From assembly GCA_020558355.1 (NCBI GenBank), contig JAJCKG010000001.1, positions 62,001-126,000 of the forward strand: a stretch of 64,000 bases of DNA. The letters are read 5' to 3'. Of this stretch, positions 26,468 to 34,615 are shown in pieces. Below the pieces are notes generated by a model. That model saw only the letters and a list, made by a program, of their open reading frames with translations. It was not told the DNA's origin and did not search any database. The stretch's first letter is position 1; every line of letters starts with the position of its first letter. Origin of the DNA: a bacterium 210820-DFI.6.37. GTDB lineage: Bacteria; Bacillota; Clostridia; Peptostreptococcales; Anaerovoracaceae. The translations under genes were made by a program, and so were the position numbers.

Positions 26468-26863
26468 GTGGCGTTGGAAGTACTTAACGATATTCAGAAG
26501 AGAATTCTGAAGAACAAGATCAACAAAGGCTTTAACACTACCGATTTGAATAAGGAGTTCTGCCTCCTCTACGGGGAAGTTGCAGAAGCATATGATGCTT
26601 GGAGAAAGGAAAAGCCTGACTTCGGTGAGGAACTTGCCGATATTGCAATTTATCTTTTGGGAATTGCTGAAATTGCAAAAGTGGATCTCGGAACAGAAAT
26701 AGTCAGAAAGCTCGATATAATAGAACACAGAGAGTACACTGTGTTAAAAAATGGCTCACAAGTCAAAGTTGAAGCCGATGATGAGAATGTATCTCGCGAT
26801 GCTGAAGAGCCTACCTATTCTACAGCGGCAGTAAGAGATTACTTTATAGACGGACCGAAGTAA
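26468..26863 (+). CDS. MazG-like nucleotide pyrophosphohydrolase
   Basis: A 131-residue protein starting with GTG at 26468, with GAGGAGGGA upstream. The all-alpha NTP-pyrophosphatase signature is visible: LLYGEVAEAYDAW (ExxE-type) and FGEELADIAIYLLGIAE (ExxD), the residues that coordinate magnesium. Family members cleave nucleoside triphosphates to monophosphates. Residues after about 90 are an unusual extra tail. It sits between the metallophosphoesterase and RNA-repair genes. Confidence 0.75.
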   Translation: MALEVLNDIQKRILKNKINKGFNTTDLNKEFCLLYGEVAEAYDAWRKEKPDFGEELADIAIYLLGIAEIAKVDLGTEIVRKLDIIEHREYTVLKNGSQVKVEADDENVSRDAEEPTYSTAAVRDYFIDGPK

Positions 26864-26875
26864 CAGGGGTTATCA

Positions 26876-27310
26876 ATGAAATTCAATGAAGTTCAAATCA
26901 AAAATTTAAAGTCTGAAGTGATTCCGGGAACCGGAACAGAAACAGTTCTGTTCGATGTTGAGGTTTTCCTGGAAGAGCAAAAAAGATATGCGGTGATAGA
27001 AGTCTGGAAAAACGAGTTATATGTTGCCGCCAATGTTATCAATGCCGATGGTAATAAGCTCATCGCTGAATATGTCGATGATTTTAAGTGTTGGGATGAT
27101 ATTCCCATGTTAATGTCTTTTTCGGTAGACTGGTCCTATATTGGGTACGGCTTTTGCAAATTAATTCAATGGGCGCCGGAAAAGGCAAACGAGTTCGGCG
27201 GATCCTTTTCACATACCGCGAAGCGTTTTTATTATGATGCCGAATTATATAATAAGTGTTACGAAGAGAAAAACGGTGTCCCCAGCAAAAAATATAGGAA
27301 TCGACAATAG
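26876..27310 (+). CDS. Hypothetical protein in the RNA-repair-like operon
   Basis: A 144-residue soluble protein 12 bases after the MazG-like gene, with a short purine-rich site (AGGGG) before the ATG. The first 75 residues look beta-rich. No motif is recognised. Its place inside a tightly packed operon argues that it is expressed with the nucleotide- and RNA-processing proteins on both sides. Confidence 0.6.
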   Translation: MKFNEVQIKNLKSEVIPGTGTETVLFDVEVFLEEQKRYAVIEVWKNELYVAANVINADGNKLIAEYVDDFKCWDDIPMLMSFSVDWSYIGYGFCKLIQWAPEKANEFGGSFSHTAKRFYYDAELYNKCYEEKNGVPSKKYRNRQ

Positions 27311-27334
27311 ATGACATTGAGGAGAGTTCGCACG

Positions 27335-27622
27335 ATGAAAATTTGGCTTGATGATCTCCGACCCGCTCCGCAGGATTACGTGCTATGTCACAGTGTAAAC
27401 GAAGCGATTCGGATGATTGAAATTCATGAAACTACAGAATCGATTGATCTGATTGACTGCGATCACGATCTTGGTGACTATGCATATGACGGTGGAGACG
27501 GCATTAAGCTTCTTGACTGGCTCTTGGAGCGCGGCACGTTATATCCGATTCGTCTGCATACCATGAACCCAGTTGGTAGAGACAACATGCAGCGAATGAT
27601 TGACAGATATTGGAATACATGA
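27335..27622 (+). CDS. Cyclic-phosphate-processing receiver-domain protein (cREC)
   Basis: From ATG at 27335 (GAGGAG nine bases upstream) the protein has 95 residues with the signature of the receiver-like cREC family: KIWLDDLRPAP at the start, DCDHDLGDYAYDGGDG in the middle and the LHTMNPVGRDNMQRM ending. This family was proposed from genome context to process 2',3'-cyclic phosphate ends in RNA repair or conflict. The next gene is KptA, which removes 2'-phosphates, so the pair makes biochemical sense. Confidence 0.8.
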   Translation: MKIWLDDLRPAPQDYVLCHSVNEAIRMIEIHETTESIDLIDCDHDLGDYAYDGGDGIKLLDWLLERGTLYPIRLHTMNPVGRDNMQRMIDRYWNT

Positions 27623-27633
27623 GGCGAACTTAT

Positions 27634-28527
27634 ATGACTCATACAATGAAGTTAAAGGATGATCCGTTTAACAAAATCGCTTCCGGACGAAAGACGATTG
27701 AACTCCGTCTGTACGACGAAAAACGGCAGGCAATCAAGATCGGTGACCAGATCGAATTCACAAGGATCAGTAATCCGGCAAAGAAGCTGCTGACCGAGGT
27801 GACAGCACTCCATCTGTTCCCCTCTTTTCAAGCGCTCTATGATGCGCTGCCGCTGAAGAAGTGCGGTTACGGCGGCGAAGCGCTGAAGCATGCCTCCTAC
27901 AAGGATATGGAGCAATATTATTCACCTGAGGAGCAGGCGCAATACGGCGTTGTGGGCATTGAGCTGCGATTACTGAATAGCCGTGCAGATGATTTGACGA
28001 CGACAAGCCGATTTATCAGTATGGTCCTGCGCCACAAGCCAGAGGAGATTGGCATTTCGCTGGACGAGCATGGCTGGGCGGAAGTGCAGGAGTTGATCGC
28101 AGGCGTCGGAAAAAGGTATTCTTTGGATATGGAAACGCTGGAGAAAATTGTTGCAACGGACGAAAAGCAGCGCTATACCTTCAACGAAGATCACACGCTG
28201 ATCCGCGCCAACCAGGGGCACTCCATTCCGGTGGACGTTGAATTGGAGGAAGTGCAGCCGCCGGAGAACTTGTACCACGGGAGCGGCGAAAAGTTTCTTT
28301 CGAGTATCATGGCACAGGGTCTTATTCCCAAAAGCAGACTGTACGTGCATCTGTCTGCGGATGTTGAAACCGCAAAAACTGTCGGTGTACGGCACGGCAA
28401 GCCGGTTGTACTGACGGTAATGAGCAGACAAATGCAGAGGGACGGTTTCAAGTTCTATCGTTCGAAGAACGGCGTCTGGCTGACGAAGCACGTTCCAAGT
28501 AACTACCTTACTCAAATTGAGATATGA
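27634..28527 (+). CDS. ASCH-KptA fusion, RNA 2'-phosphotransferase
   Basis: The N-terminal 115 residues are an ASCH domain (KIASGRKTIELRLYDEKRQ), an RNA-binding fold. The remainder is KptA/Tpt1: SRFISMVLRHKPEEIGISL, the RANQGHS motif, LYHGSG and LSADVETAKTVG. Tpt1/KptA moves a 2'-phosphate from RNA to NAD+, giving ADP-ribose cyclic phosphate. The fusion would recruit the enzyme to RNA. The ATG at 27634 has GAGG upstream; an ATG at 27619 overlapping the cREC stop (ATGA) is an alternative. Confidence 0.88.
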   Translation: MTHTMKLKDDPFNKIASGRKTIELRLYDEKRQAIKIGDQIEFTRISNPAKKLLTEVTALHLFPSFQALYDALPLKKCGYGGEALKHASYKDMEQYYSPEEQAQYGVVGIELRLLNSRADDLTTTSRFISMVLRHKPEEIGISLDEHGWAEVQELIAGVGKRYSLDMETLEKIVATDEKQRYTFNEDHTLIRANQGHSIPVDVELEEVQPPENLYHGSGEKFLSSIMAQGLIPKSRLYVHLSADVETAKTVGVRHGKPVVLTVMSRQMQRDGFKFYRSKNGVWLTKHVPSNYLTQIEI

Positions 28528-28557
28528 CTCTCACAAAGTGAAATTAGGCTGACCCAA

Positions 28558-28588
28558 GCCTCCGAGACATCGGAGGCCTTTATTATTA
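28558..28588 (+). terminator. Rho-independent terminator after KptA
   Basis: GCCTCCGA-GACA-TCGGAGGC, an eight-pair perfect stem with a four-base loop (28558-28577), followed by CTTTATTATT. It closes the RNA-repair-like operon. Confidence 0.8.
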
Positions 28589-28594
28589 AGCGCG

Positions 28595-28678
28595 GGTTTT
28601 TCCCCGAACAGTTTAGCCGATTTTCCCTTAGTGCATTACCATACTCCCTTAGATATGCTTTTGAAATGGCCTTATACT
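28595..28678 (+). promoter_or_regulatory. Promoter region of the Lon-like gene with shared architecture
   Basis: CCCTTAGAT at 28646-28654, 18 bases, then TATACT at 28673-28678. Upstream, C-tracts after T-runs at 28602-28605 and 28625-28627 are spaced about 21-22 bases, two helical turns, from each other and from the CCC before TTAG. The same layout occurs at two other promoters in this window, so an activator binding phased direct repeats is inferred. The weak match of TTAGAT to a normal -35 also suggests activator dependence. Confidence 0.6.
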
Positions 28679-28709
28679 AAAGTCAGAAAACGAAAGGAGC
28701 TGACTTAAT

Positions 28710-31667
28710 ATGAAAAGTAAGGCAAAATATCTTAATATGACTGCATTGGTACTGTCTACCGACACAGTAGCATCTAAGAAAAGGGAATCTGGAGTTATTA
28801 GAGTTCGCTTCGATACACCGAATGCGCCGAGTGAAACCGTACTCAAGGTGGATGATCGCACTTATTTTAGTCGCTCCTTTGGTGAAAACGACAGAATTCG
28901 AGTTTTTTCCGCTTTGAAAAGTGAAAACGGACACACCGCACCCCTCCCCGCAATTATTGCGGACGAGAACTTCCCGGACATTTTCCGAGGAGACACTGAA
29001 CTGTTAGATAATTTCCGCAATTGCGACCGCTCTCTGCAGGAAGTCATCATTGAGCGTAATCTGGGAGAACACTTCCCCAATAGTAGCGTTGACAGAGTTC
29101 GCATTAATGATTATATGCGTGCAAAAACCGTATATTCCCTTAGTAAGACAACCTTTACACCGAATCAGCAAGCATTTATTAAGCAGTGGCTTGATAATTA
29201 TCGTCATGCTGATAATGCCAAAAAGCTTGAATATGTTCTTGGTATTACGACCGCTGGCTCAGAAAAGGAGGATACAATTCCTGTTGAGGAGATAAGGGCA
29301 GCATTGAATGCAGAATTTTCTGGTATGGAGAGGCAAAAGGAAGAAATTATTCGCCATCTTGCCTCCTCCAAATTTGCGAACCATACAGGAACAGTTATTT
29401 GTCTGGTTGGACCTGCAGGGACCGGAAAAACTGCTGTAATTCGCGCACTTGGCAAGATTCTCCACAAACCTTATGCGTTTCTTCCGTGTTCCGGTATGAC
29501 CACGTCATTGGATGTCCTTGGAGAACGCCCAGTTTATAATTCTGCAAGTGTGGGAAGACTTGTTGAAGCATTCTATAAGGTTGGCACAACTGACTGCCTT
29601 ATTCACCTTGACGAGTTCGATAAGATGCCTGGCCTAGGAACGGCCAGTCAGAGTAAAGATGGTAATCCTTATAATGCTTTTCTTCAGGTCTTCTCTGAAA
29701 AGGAGGTCACGGATACTTTCATTGGTACGGAAATTCTCTGCCCCAACACCATATTTGTTTGTACTTGCAACAGCCTCGATAACATCCCTGCATTCATCCA
29801 GAATCGCTTTGATTCTATCATCAGTATTCCTGGATATACAGATGACCAGCTTCTTGAAATTGTCTTCGAACATATCATCCCGAAGATGAATACAAAGTAC
29901 AATGTTCCCGAGGGTGGCATTGTGTTCGATGAAAAAGCGGTAAGAGAAGTCCTTCGCTATATTGATGATTTCGGGGCCCGCCGCACTGAAAAATATATCG
30001 AACTCCTTTATAAAAATTTGATTTCCTCTTGGGTCGAAAGGAAAACTGTAGAAAAGACGCACGTGACTGCAGAGCTGGTAAGTGCAGTACTGAGGGCTAA
30101 TGTGGATTTGAACAATATCAGAATTCACTTTCGTCAGCACATCAAGGATTATTCCCCTGAAGTCATTAAGAAGGTTATTTCGTTGGAGGAGCAGCTGGAC
30201 AGACCTCACGAACACTCCAGTGAACAGCAAGTCTGTCAGAGGCAGTTGGAGTACTTTGTTAAGCTTCACCCGGACAAAACGCCATTTGCATTTGACCCGG
30301 ATATGTTTTATGAAGAAGCAAACAAGAGCTTGTATGGGATGGAGACAGAGAAACGTCTTCTTGCCTCCGTGTTCCATGAGATGTCCGTGAAGAGCACCGA
30401 AGCGAATAAGAGGATTCTGCTGATTGGACCTCCTGGAGTAGGAAAATCTGCCTTGATTCATGCTGCAGCGCTCGCTACTGGGTTGAACTATGTCCGCATT
30501 GGGCTTAATGGAGCTTCTCGACCTGAGTTTATTTCGGGATTTGAAAAAACTTGGGCAAGCGCAGATGCAGGAATCATTGTTCGTGAAGTAGCAAAAGCAG
30601 CTTCGTTGCGTTCGTTAATCCATTTGGACGAGTTGGATAAGGTTTCGAATGAGGAGACCCAGGCAGCACTCATCTCCCTGTTGGATGATTCTGGCTTGTT
30701 TGCAGATCACTTTCTGGATGGGATCCCCATTGATTTCAGTTCTGCTGTCTTTATTGCGACAGCAAATGACTATAACCTTTCTCCTGCTCTTCTGTCCAGA
30801 TTCACAATAATCGAAGTCGGCACATATTCTCGCTATGAACAGGAAAAAATTCTTAGTGATTATGTTCTCCCGAAAGCATGCGAAGGATATGACTTCCCTA
30901 TCATCGTTAGTGATGAAGCCAAAAAGGCATTCATGAACTACGCACAAGCGGGTGGTGTTCGTGAACTTAAGGAGAAGGCTGTTCGAGTAATCAGGGAAAC
31001 TGTGTTTGCCAAGCGTGAAACTGAAGACGTCTGCATCCAGACTGAAGATGTTTACCATGTTTTGGGGCCGTGCCCCACGGTGCGTGGCAACCGTCCTGTA
31101 GCAGATAGTCTCCCCGGCCTGTCTAATGGGCTTGCCGTCACCGGAAATGGTGCTGGGATGTGTTTTGCAATTGAGAGTCGCTTACTTCCCGGAAATGGGG
31201 TTGAGATTACTGGTCTTCCCAGCGAAGTCATTACGGATTCGGTCAAACTTGCCATGGGAGTCCTTTCGGCTGATTACGGAGTGGACTTTTCTGATAAAAA
31301 GCTCCACATCCATTTTGCCGAGGGTGCTGTTAAGAAAGACGGTCCTTCAGCTGGAACAAGCATCCTGACGAGTATCTATTCCGCATCTATCGGTCAACCT
31401 ATTCCTACCAGTGCCTGCTACACTGGTGAGATTGATCTGTTTGGTTATGTTTGGGCAGTTGGGGGTATTGTTGAGAAGGTTGAAGCTGCGGATATGGTTG
31501 GTATTAAAAAGGCATATATTCCTTATCAGAGTTTTGAAAAACTCTCGGATACCGAGTTAAATAGACTTTCTTCGTTACAAATCAAAATCATTCCTGTCAA
31601 ACACATTAGCGAGATTATCCGTGACGTGTACACCGATGCACCAACACCCACGGTAGCGTCTAGCTGA
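28710..31667 (+). CDS. Lon-type protease with two AAA+ domains
   Basis: The 985-residue protein has two AAA+ modules in tandem. The first has GPAGTGKTAV (about 233-242) and LIHLDEFDKM; the second has GPPGVGKSAL (about 573-582) and LIHLDELDKV. A C-terminal Lon protease domain follows, with catalytic serine in DGPSAGTS (about Ser880) and lysine in GGIVEKVEAAD (about Lys923); the 43-residue spacing matches classical Lon. It lacks the usual Lon N-terminal substrate domain, and two full AAA+ domains are unusual. It is a single-gene unit between terminators. Confidence 0.88.
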   Translation: MKSKAKYLNMTALVLSTDTVASKKRESGVIRVRFDTPNAPSETVLKVDDRTYFSRSFGENDRIRVFSALKSENGHTAPLPAIIADENFPDIFRGDTELLDNFRNCDRSLQEVIIERNLGEHFPNSSVDRVRINDYMRAKTVYSLSKTTFTPNQQAFIKQWLDNYRHADNAKKLEYVLGITTAGSEKEDTIPVEEIRAALNAEFSGMERQKEEIIRHLASSKFANHTGTVICLVGPAGTGKTAVIRALGKILHKPYAFLPCSGMTTSLDVLGERPVYNSASVGRLVEAFYKVGTTDCLIHLDEFDKMPGLGTASQSKDGNPYNAFLQVFSEKEVTDTFIGTEILCPNTIFVCTCNSLDNIPAFIQNRFDSIISIPGYTDDQLLEIVFEHIIPKMNTKYNVPEGGIVFDEKAVREVLRYIDDFGARRTEKYIELLYKNLISSWVERKTVEKTHVTAELVSAVLRANVDLNNIRIHFRQHIKDYSPEVIKKVISLEEQLDRPHEHSSEQQVCQRQLEYFVKLHPDKTPFAFDPDMFYEEANKSLYGMETEKRLLASVFHEMSVKSTEANKRILLIGPPGVGKSALIHAAALATGLNYVRIGLNGASRPEFISGFEKTWASADAGIIVREVAKAASLRSLIHLDELDKVSNEETQAALISLLDDSGLFADHFLDGIPIDFSSAVFIATANDYNLSPALLSRFTIIEVGTYSRYEQEKILSDYVLPKACEGYDFPIIVSDEAKKAFMNYAQAGGVRELKEKAVRVIRETVFAKRETEDVCIQTEDVYHVLGPCPTVRGNRPVADSLPGLSNGLAVTGNGAGMCFAIESRLLPGNGVEITGLPSEVITDSVKLAMGVLSADYGVDFSDKKLHIHFAEGAVKKDGPSAGTSILTSIYSASIGQPIPTSACYTGEIDLFGYVWAVGGIVEKVEAADMVGIKKAYIPYQSFEKLSDTELNRLSSLQIKIIPVKHISEIIRDVYTDAPTPTVASS

Positions 31668-31680
31668 ATAGAAACTCATC

Positions 31681-31725
31681 AAATCCGCTCTCACTATTGT
31701 TTAATGTGCGAGCGGATTTTCTTGT
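31681..31725 (+). terminator. Terminator after the Lon-like gene
   Basis: AAATCCGCTC (31681-31690) pairs with GAGCGGATTT, ten pairs around a 19-base loop, followed by TCTTGTTCTT. It lies just after the Lon-like stop codon. Confidence 0.75.
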
Positions 31726-31734
31726 TCTTCAATT

Positions 31735-31811
31735 CCCCCCCTGTGACTCCTTTTATACCCCCACTATTCTTTTCTCTTTCCTTAGATTGGCATCTGTTTC
31801 ATAGCTATACT
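31735..31811 (+). promoter_or_regulatory. Promoter region of the M50 protease operon with shared architecture
   Basis: CCTTAGAT at 31780-31787, 18 bases, then TATACT at 31806-31811. C-tracts at 31735-31741 and 31758-31762 lie about 21 bases apart and about 20 bases upstream of TTAG. The spacer contains ATCTGTTT at the same offset as in the promoter of the ubiquitin-like operon. This matches the Lon and ubiquitin-like promoters. Confidence 0.6.
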
Positions 31812-31856
31812 TAAATTAAGCTAAAGAAATAACGGCCAATAGGGAGGAGTAAAAGA

Positions 31857-32825
31857 ATGTATCCAATTCTAAAAGAGGGCGTGTCTATCGGAACCTTCCA
31901 GTATGAAGGTTCCGATACCACCCACTATTATATTGAAAACGCCGATGGCGAGGAGTTTGAAATCAGCCACAGACTATGGGATGCGCTTCTTCAAGCGGAT
32001 GGAACCCGTCCTCTGAATCTTCCGAACAACGGGAGCCGGGTACTTCCAAAGCTAAAACGACTTGGGCTCGTTCGGACATCAAGATTTGTTCGAGATGACG
32101 GCATCTTCAACAGGTTTATTCTGTTACCCATCGGTAGCCGAAGCAAAAAAAACCTTCTGATCTGCAAGGCAATCAATGCAGCGCTTCCCGTTGTTTCAGC
32201 TTTGATCTTTGCGATAAGTGTATTCCTTATGAGATCAAACGGTATAGATACCGGATACCATTTCAGTTGGTGGCTTTACTATGGCCTTCTTGTTTGCTCT
32301 CTTGCCTTACATGAAGTGGGGCACTTGGTCGCAGGACTCGCTTACGGTTATAAGATCAGTGATACTGGTATTCTTCTGCTCGGAATAATCCCGATTGGTG
32401 CATACGTTGCACATGAAGACAAGAAAGATGCGTCAAGATCTGAGAAAGTGCAGTTTGCCCTGGCAGGAGTCGAAATGAATCTGCTGATTGCAGGCATTTG
32501 TCTGTTGATTGCGATGCAGTACTATCCGTTATCCTTATTTTTGGTCTCGGTTGCAAATATTAACGTGGTTCTTGCCGGCATTAACTTGCTTCCTGCTTCG
32601 GGTCTGGATGGTGAATCTGCACTAAGCGCGGTATTCGGGATGAACAGTATCAGCGAGGTGGCAAAAAAATGTCTCTTTAACAAAAAGCGTCGGCAAAAGC
32701 TCCTTCGCTCTGGATTCTCCGGCTATGCATGCTACTGTGTTTTCGCTTTTACCATGATTTCAAAAGGTATACTTTGGCTGCTTATCGGCCTTGATATCGT
32801 ATCAGTGTTTTTCAATATATTTTGA
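31857..32825 (+). CDS. M50-family membrane zinc metalloprotease
   Basis: A 322-residue protein preceded by GGGAGGAG. The first 85 residues are soluble and resemble a PqqD/winged-helix-like domain (FEISHRLWDALLQAD, VLPKLKRLGLVRTS). The rest is membrane-spanning, with HEVGHLVAG (HExxH, about residues 152-160) and, further on, NLLPASGLDGESALS, the second M50 zinc motif (NxxPxxxxDG). It should be an intramembrane or membrane-proximal protease. It opens a three-gene operon. Confidence 0.85.
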   Translation: MYPILKEGVSIGTFQYEGSDTTHYYIENADGEEFEISHRLWDALLQADGTRPLNLPNNGSRVLPKLKRLGLVRTSRFVRDDGIFNRFILLPIGSRSKKNLLICKAINAALPVVSALIFAISVFLMRSNGIDTGYHFSWWLYYGLLVCSLALHEVGHLVAGLAYGYKISDTGILLLGIIPIGAYVAHEDKKDASRSEKVQFALAGVEMNLLIAGICLLIAMQYYPLSLFLVSVANINVVLAGINLLPASGLDGESALSAVFGMNSISEVAKKCLFNKKRRQKLLRSGFSGYACYCVFAFTMISKGILWLLIGLDIVSVFFNIF

Positions 32826-32854
32826 GATTTGCAAAGAGAAATGAGGTGAGCTTG

Positions 32855-33976
32855 ATGGAAGAGATAAAGAGAAACCCCAGAATAGCAAACAACAGAATCT
32901 CATTTGAAAGATTCGTTCGGTCCTTTGCCCTGATTGAGATACTGCTCGTATTTGCTTACGCGAAGTATATCGCGACATTCTCTGTGTACGGAAGTAGGCT
33001 CTGGCTGCTGGCTATTGCTATTGCTGTGTTTGCAGGAGGTAGCCTTGTTCTTTCATGGAAGCTTGAAAGAAACTGGTTAAGTCTTCTGAGCGGTACTATG
33101 TTACCTGTGCTTGTATTTGAAGTAGTCAGCATGTGGAAGTATTCGCTCGTGATCCGAATCGTGAGCATAATCGTTGGCATCATTGCTATAGCGCTCGGCA
33201 TCACCTGGGCATCAAAAAAGGTTAGCCAGATCAAACGGGTCAACCTTAGGCGTGAAGCATTGATTATTAAGGCGGCTCGTGCATCACGAATAATCTGCTG
33301 TTTGCTTCTCATAGGAGTCTGTATATATGGAAAATCCTTAATCGCCACGCACTTTACCGTCAGCTACAGCGATATAGCATATAGTTTATCCGATTCCTAT
33401 AATGACATACCGGACTATGAAAACTCGCTTACCGCCAATATCGCAATAGTAGCCAAGATTGATCCTGATGGAGGGTGGGGATCTTTGTCCATTGATGAGA
33501 AAACCGCCGTATTGAAAACGGTGGTTCGTATCGAATGCAGATACCTGGGAATGCGTGATTCCGCCCCTTCACTAGAACTTGCGTATCTTGAGGAAGGGCT
33601 GCTCGGACAATATGACAACGAGAGGGATGTAATCACGCTCTCATATAATTACGTTGTTGATTCCGGGTCAAGCGGCTACTCAGTAGTTCAGGTTCTCTGT
33701 CACGAGCTTTACCACAGATATCAGAGGTGTCAAGTGAACCTTCTTCAGGCCATTCGAGACAGTGATGACACGGCAAAGTATGCTAACCTCTTGTTCCTGG
33801 ATAACGCTGGGGTGTATGAAGAGGAGTTCAGCACCTACATTTCGCCGGATGACAATTCCGTCGTTTCATATTATCTGTACAGTTCGCAGAAGTTGGAGCG
33901 AGATGCAGAAAAATATGGTAACGCCTCAGTTGTTGACTACTATGAGCAGATTCGTTCGTACCTGGGTTCAAACTAA
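32855..33976 (+). CDS. Membrane protein with extracytoplasmic HExxH metallopeptidase-like domain
   Basis: Starting at ATG 32855 (GAGGTGA upstream), this 373-residue protein has about five hydrophobic segments in its first 170 residues, then a soluble domain containing VLCHELYHRYQ, an HExxH zinc motif, and LERDAEKYG downstream, where a third ligand or a YG turn is expected in zincins. The topology would place the domain outside the cytoplasm, but that is inferred. It directly follows the M50 gene, suggesting two proteases acting in sequence. Confidence 0.65.
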   Translation: MEEIKRNPRIANNRISFERFVRSFALIEILLVFAYAKYIATFSVYGSRLWLLAIAIAVFAGGSLVLSWKLERNWLSLLSGTMLPVLVFEVVSMWKYSLVIRIVSIIVGIIAIALGITWASKKVSQIKRVNLRREALIIKAARASRIICCLLLIGVCIYGKSLIATHFTVSYSDIAYSLSDSYNDIPDYENSLTANIAIVAKIDPDGGWGSLSIDEKTAVLKTVVRIECRYLGMRDSAPSLELAYLEEGLLGQYDNERDVITLSYNYVVDSGSSGYSVVQVLCHELYHRYQRCQVNLLQAIRDSDDTAKYANLLFLDNAGVYEEEFSTYISPDDNSVVSYYLYSSQKLERDAEKYGNASVVDYYEQIRSYLGSN

Positions 33977-34011
33977 AATAAACAGGTGGAAATCGATAGG
34001 AGGTATTGAAT

Positions 34012-34425
34012 ATGGGGTATTACTCCGAATTGACGATAGAAGCAAACTATCGTGAAGACCATAGTTATACATCGCCTGAAATGCAGCTCCGTTGGAGGAT
34101 TGAAGACCTGCAAAGTCATCTTGAGGATATCGCAGGAGGCAAATATGGCGTTACCGCGCATTACTACATGGGTTGTCGGTATTCTAAAGAAGACCTTGCC
34201 TATGTGCCTCCGGAATACTTCTCCAGAGCTTCTGACATTATGACCGCTATCTCAATCGCCGAAGAGAAACTGGCATTAATGGAAGCAGAGGAATGCGAAA
34301 TTCAACTCAAAGAAAGTAATGTTCCGGAAATTGAAGAAATACCTGGACAGCTTACCATTTGGGACATTCTTCAGAGAGAGGATATCATTCCCGTGCAAAC
34401 AGGTGAGTTAATCCAAGCCGCATAA
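34012..34425 (+). CDS. Hypothetical protein ending the protease operon
   Basis: A 137-residue soluble protein starting at ATG 34012, with ATAGGAGG upstream. It begins MGYYSELTIEANYRED and has an acidic helix near residues 75-105 (IAEEKLALMEAEECEIQLKE). No family is recognised. It is followed by a strong terminator and so belongs with the two membrane protease genes. Confidence 0.6.
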   Translation: MGYYSELTIEANYREDHSYTSPEMQLRWRIEDLQSHLEDIAGGKYGVTAHYYMGCRYSKEDLAYVPPEYFSRASDIMTAISIAEEKLALMEAEECEIQLKESNVPEIEEIPGQLTIWDILQREDIIPVQTGELIQAA

Positions 34426-34438
34426 TTCGCAAGTCAAT

Positions 34439-34483
34439 CCCCCTAAGTTTCTGCTTTGATGCTACAAACAGAAACTTAGGGGG
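34439..34483. terminator. Strong bidirectional terminator between converging operons
   Basis: CCCCCTAAGTTTCTG and CAGAAACTTAGGGGG form a perfect 15-pair stem with a 15-base loop. It separates the rightward protease operon from the leftward ubiquitin-like operon. Confidence 0.7.
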
Positions 34484-34615
34484 GTTATATGTGGTGAATG
34501 TTTCATTCAAAAAGATAATAAACACTGTGTTATCCTGATTACCTCGTTGTAGAGGTACTTGACCGGCTAATCAATATCCGTAATCCTATTGTGGCGAGGT
34601 GTGCTCCACTATACG

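Noticed and set aside
26087..26728. 213-residue minus-strand frame spanning the metallophosphoesterase and MazG genes
   Set aside because: No ribosome site and overlaps two well-supported genes.
29634..30461. 275-residue minus-strand frame
   Set aside because: Antisense to the AAA+ region of the Lon-like gene.
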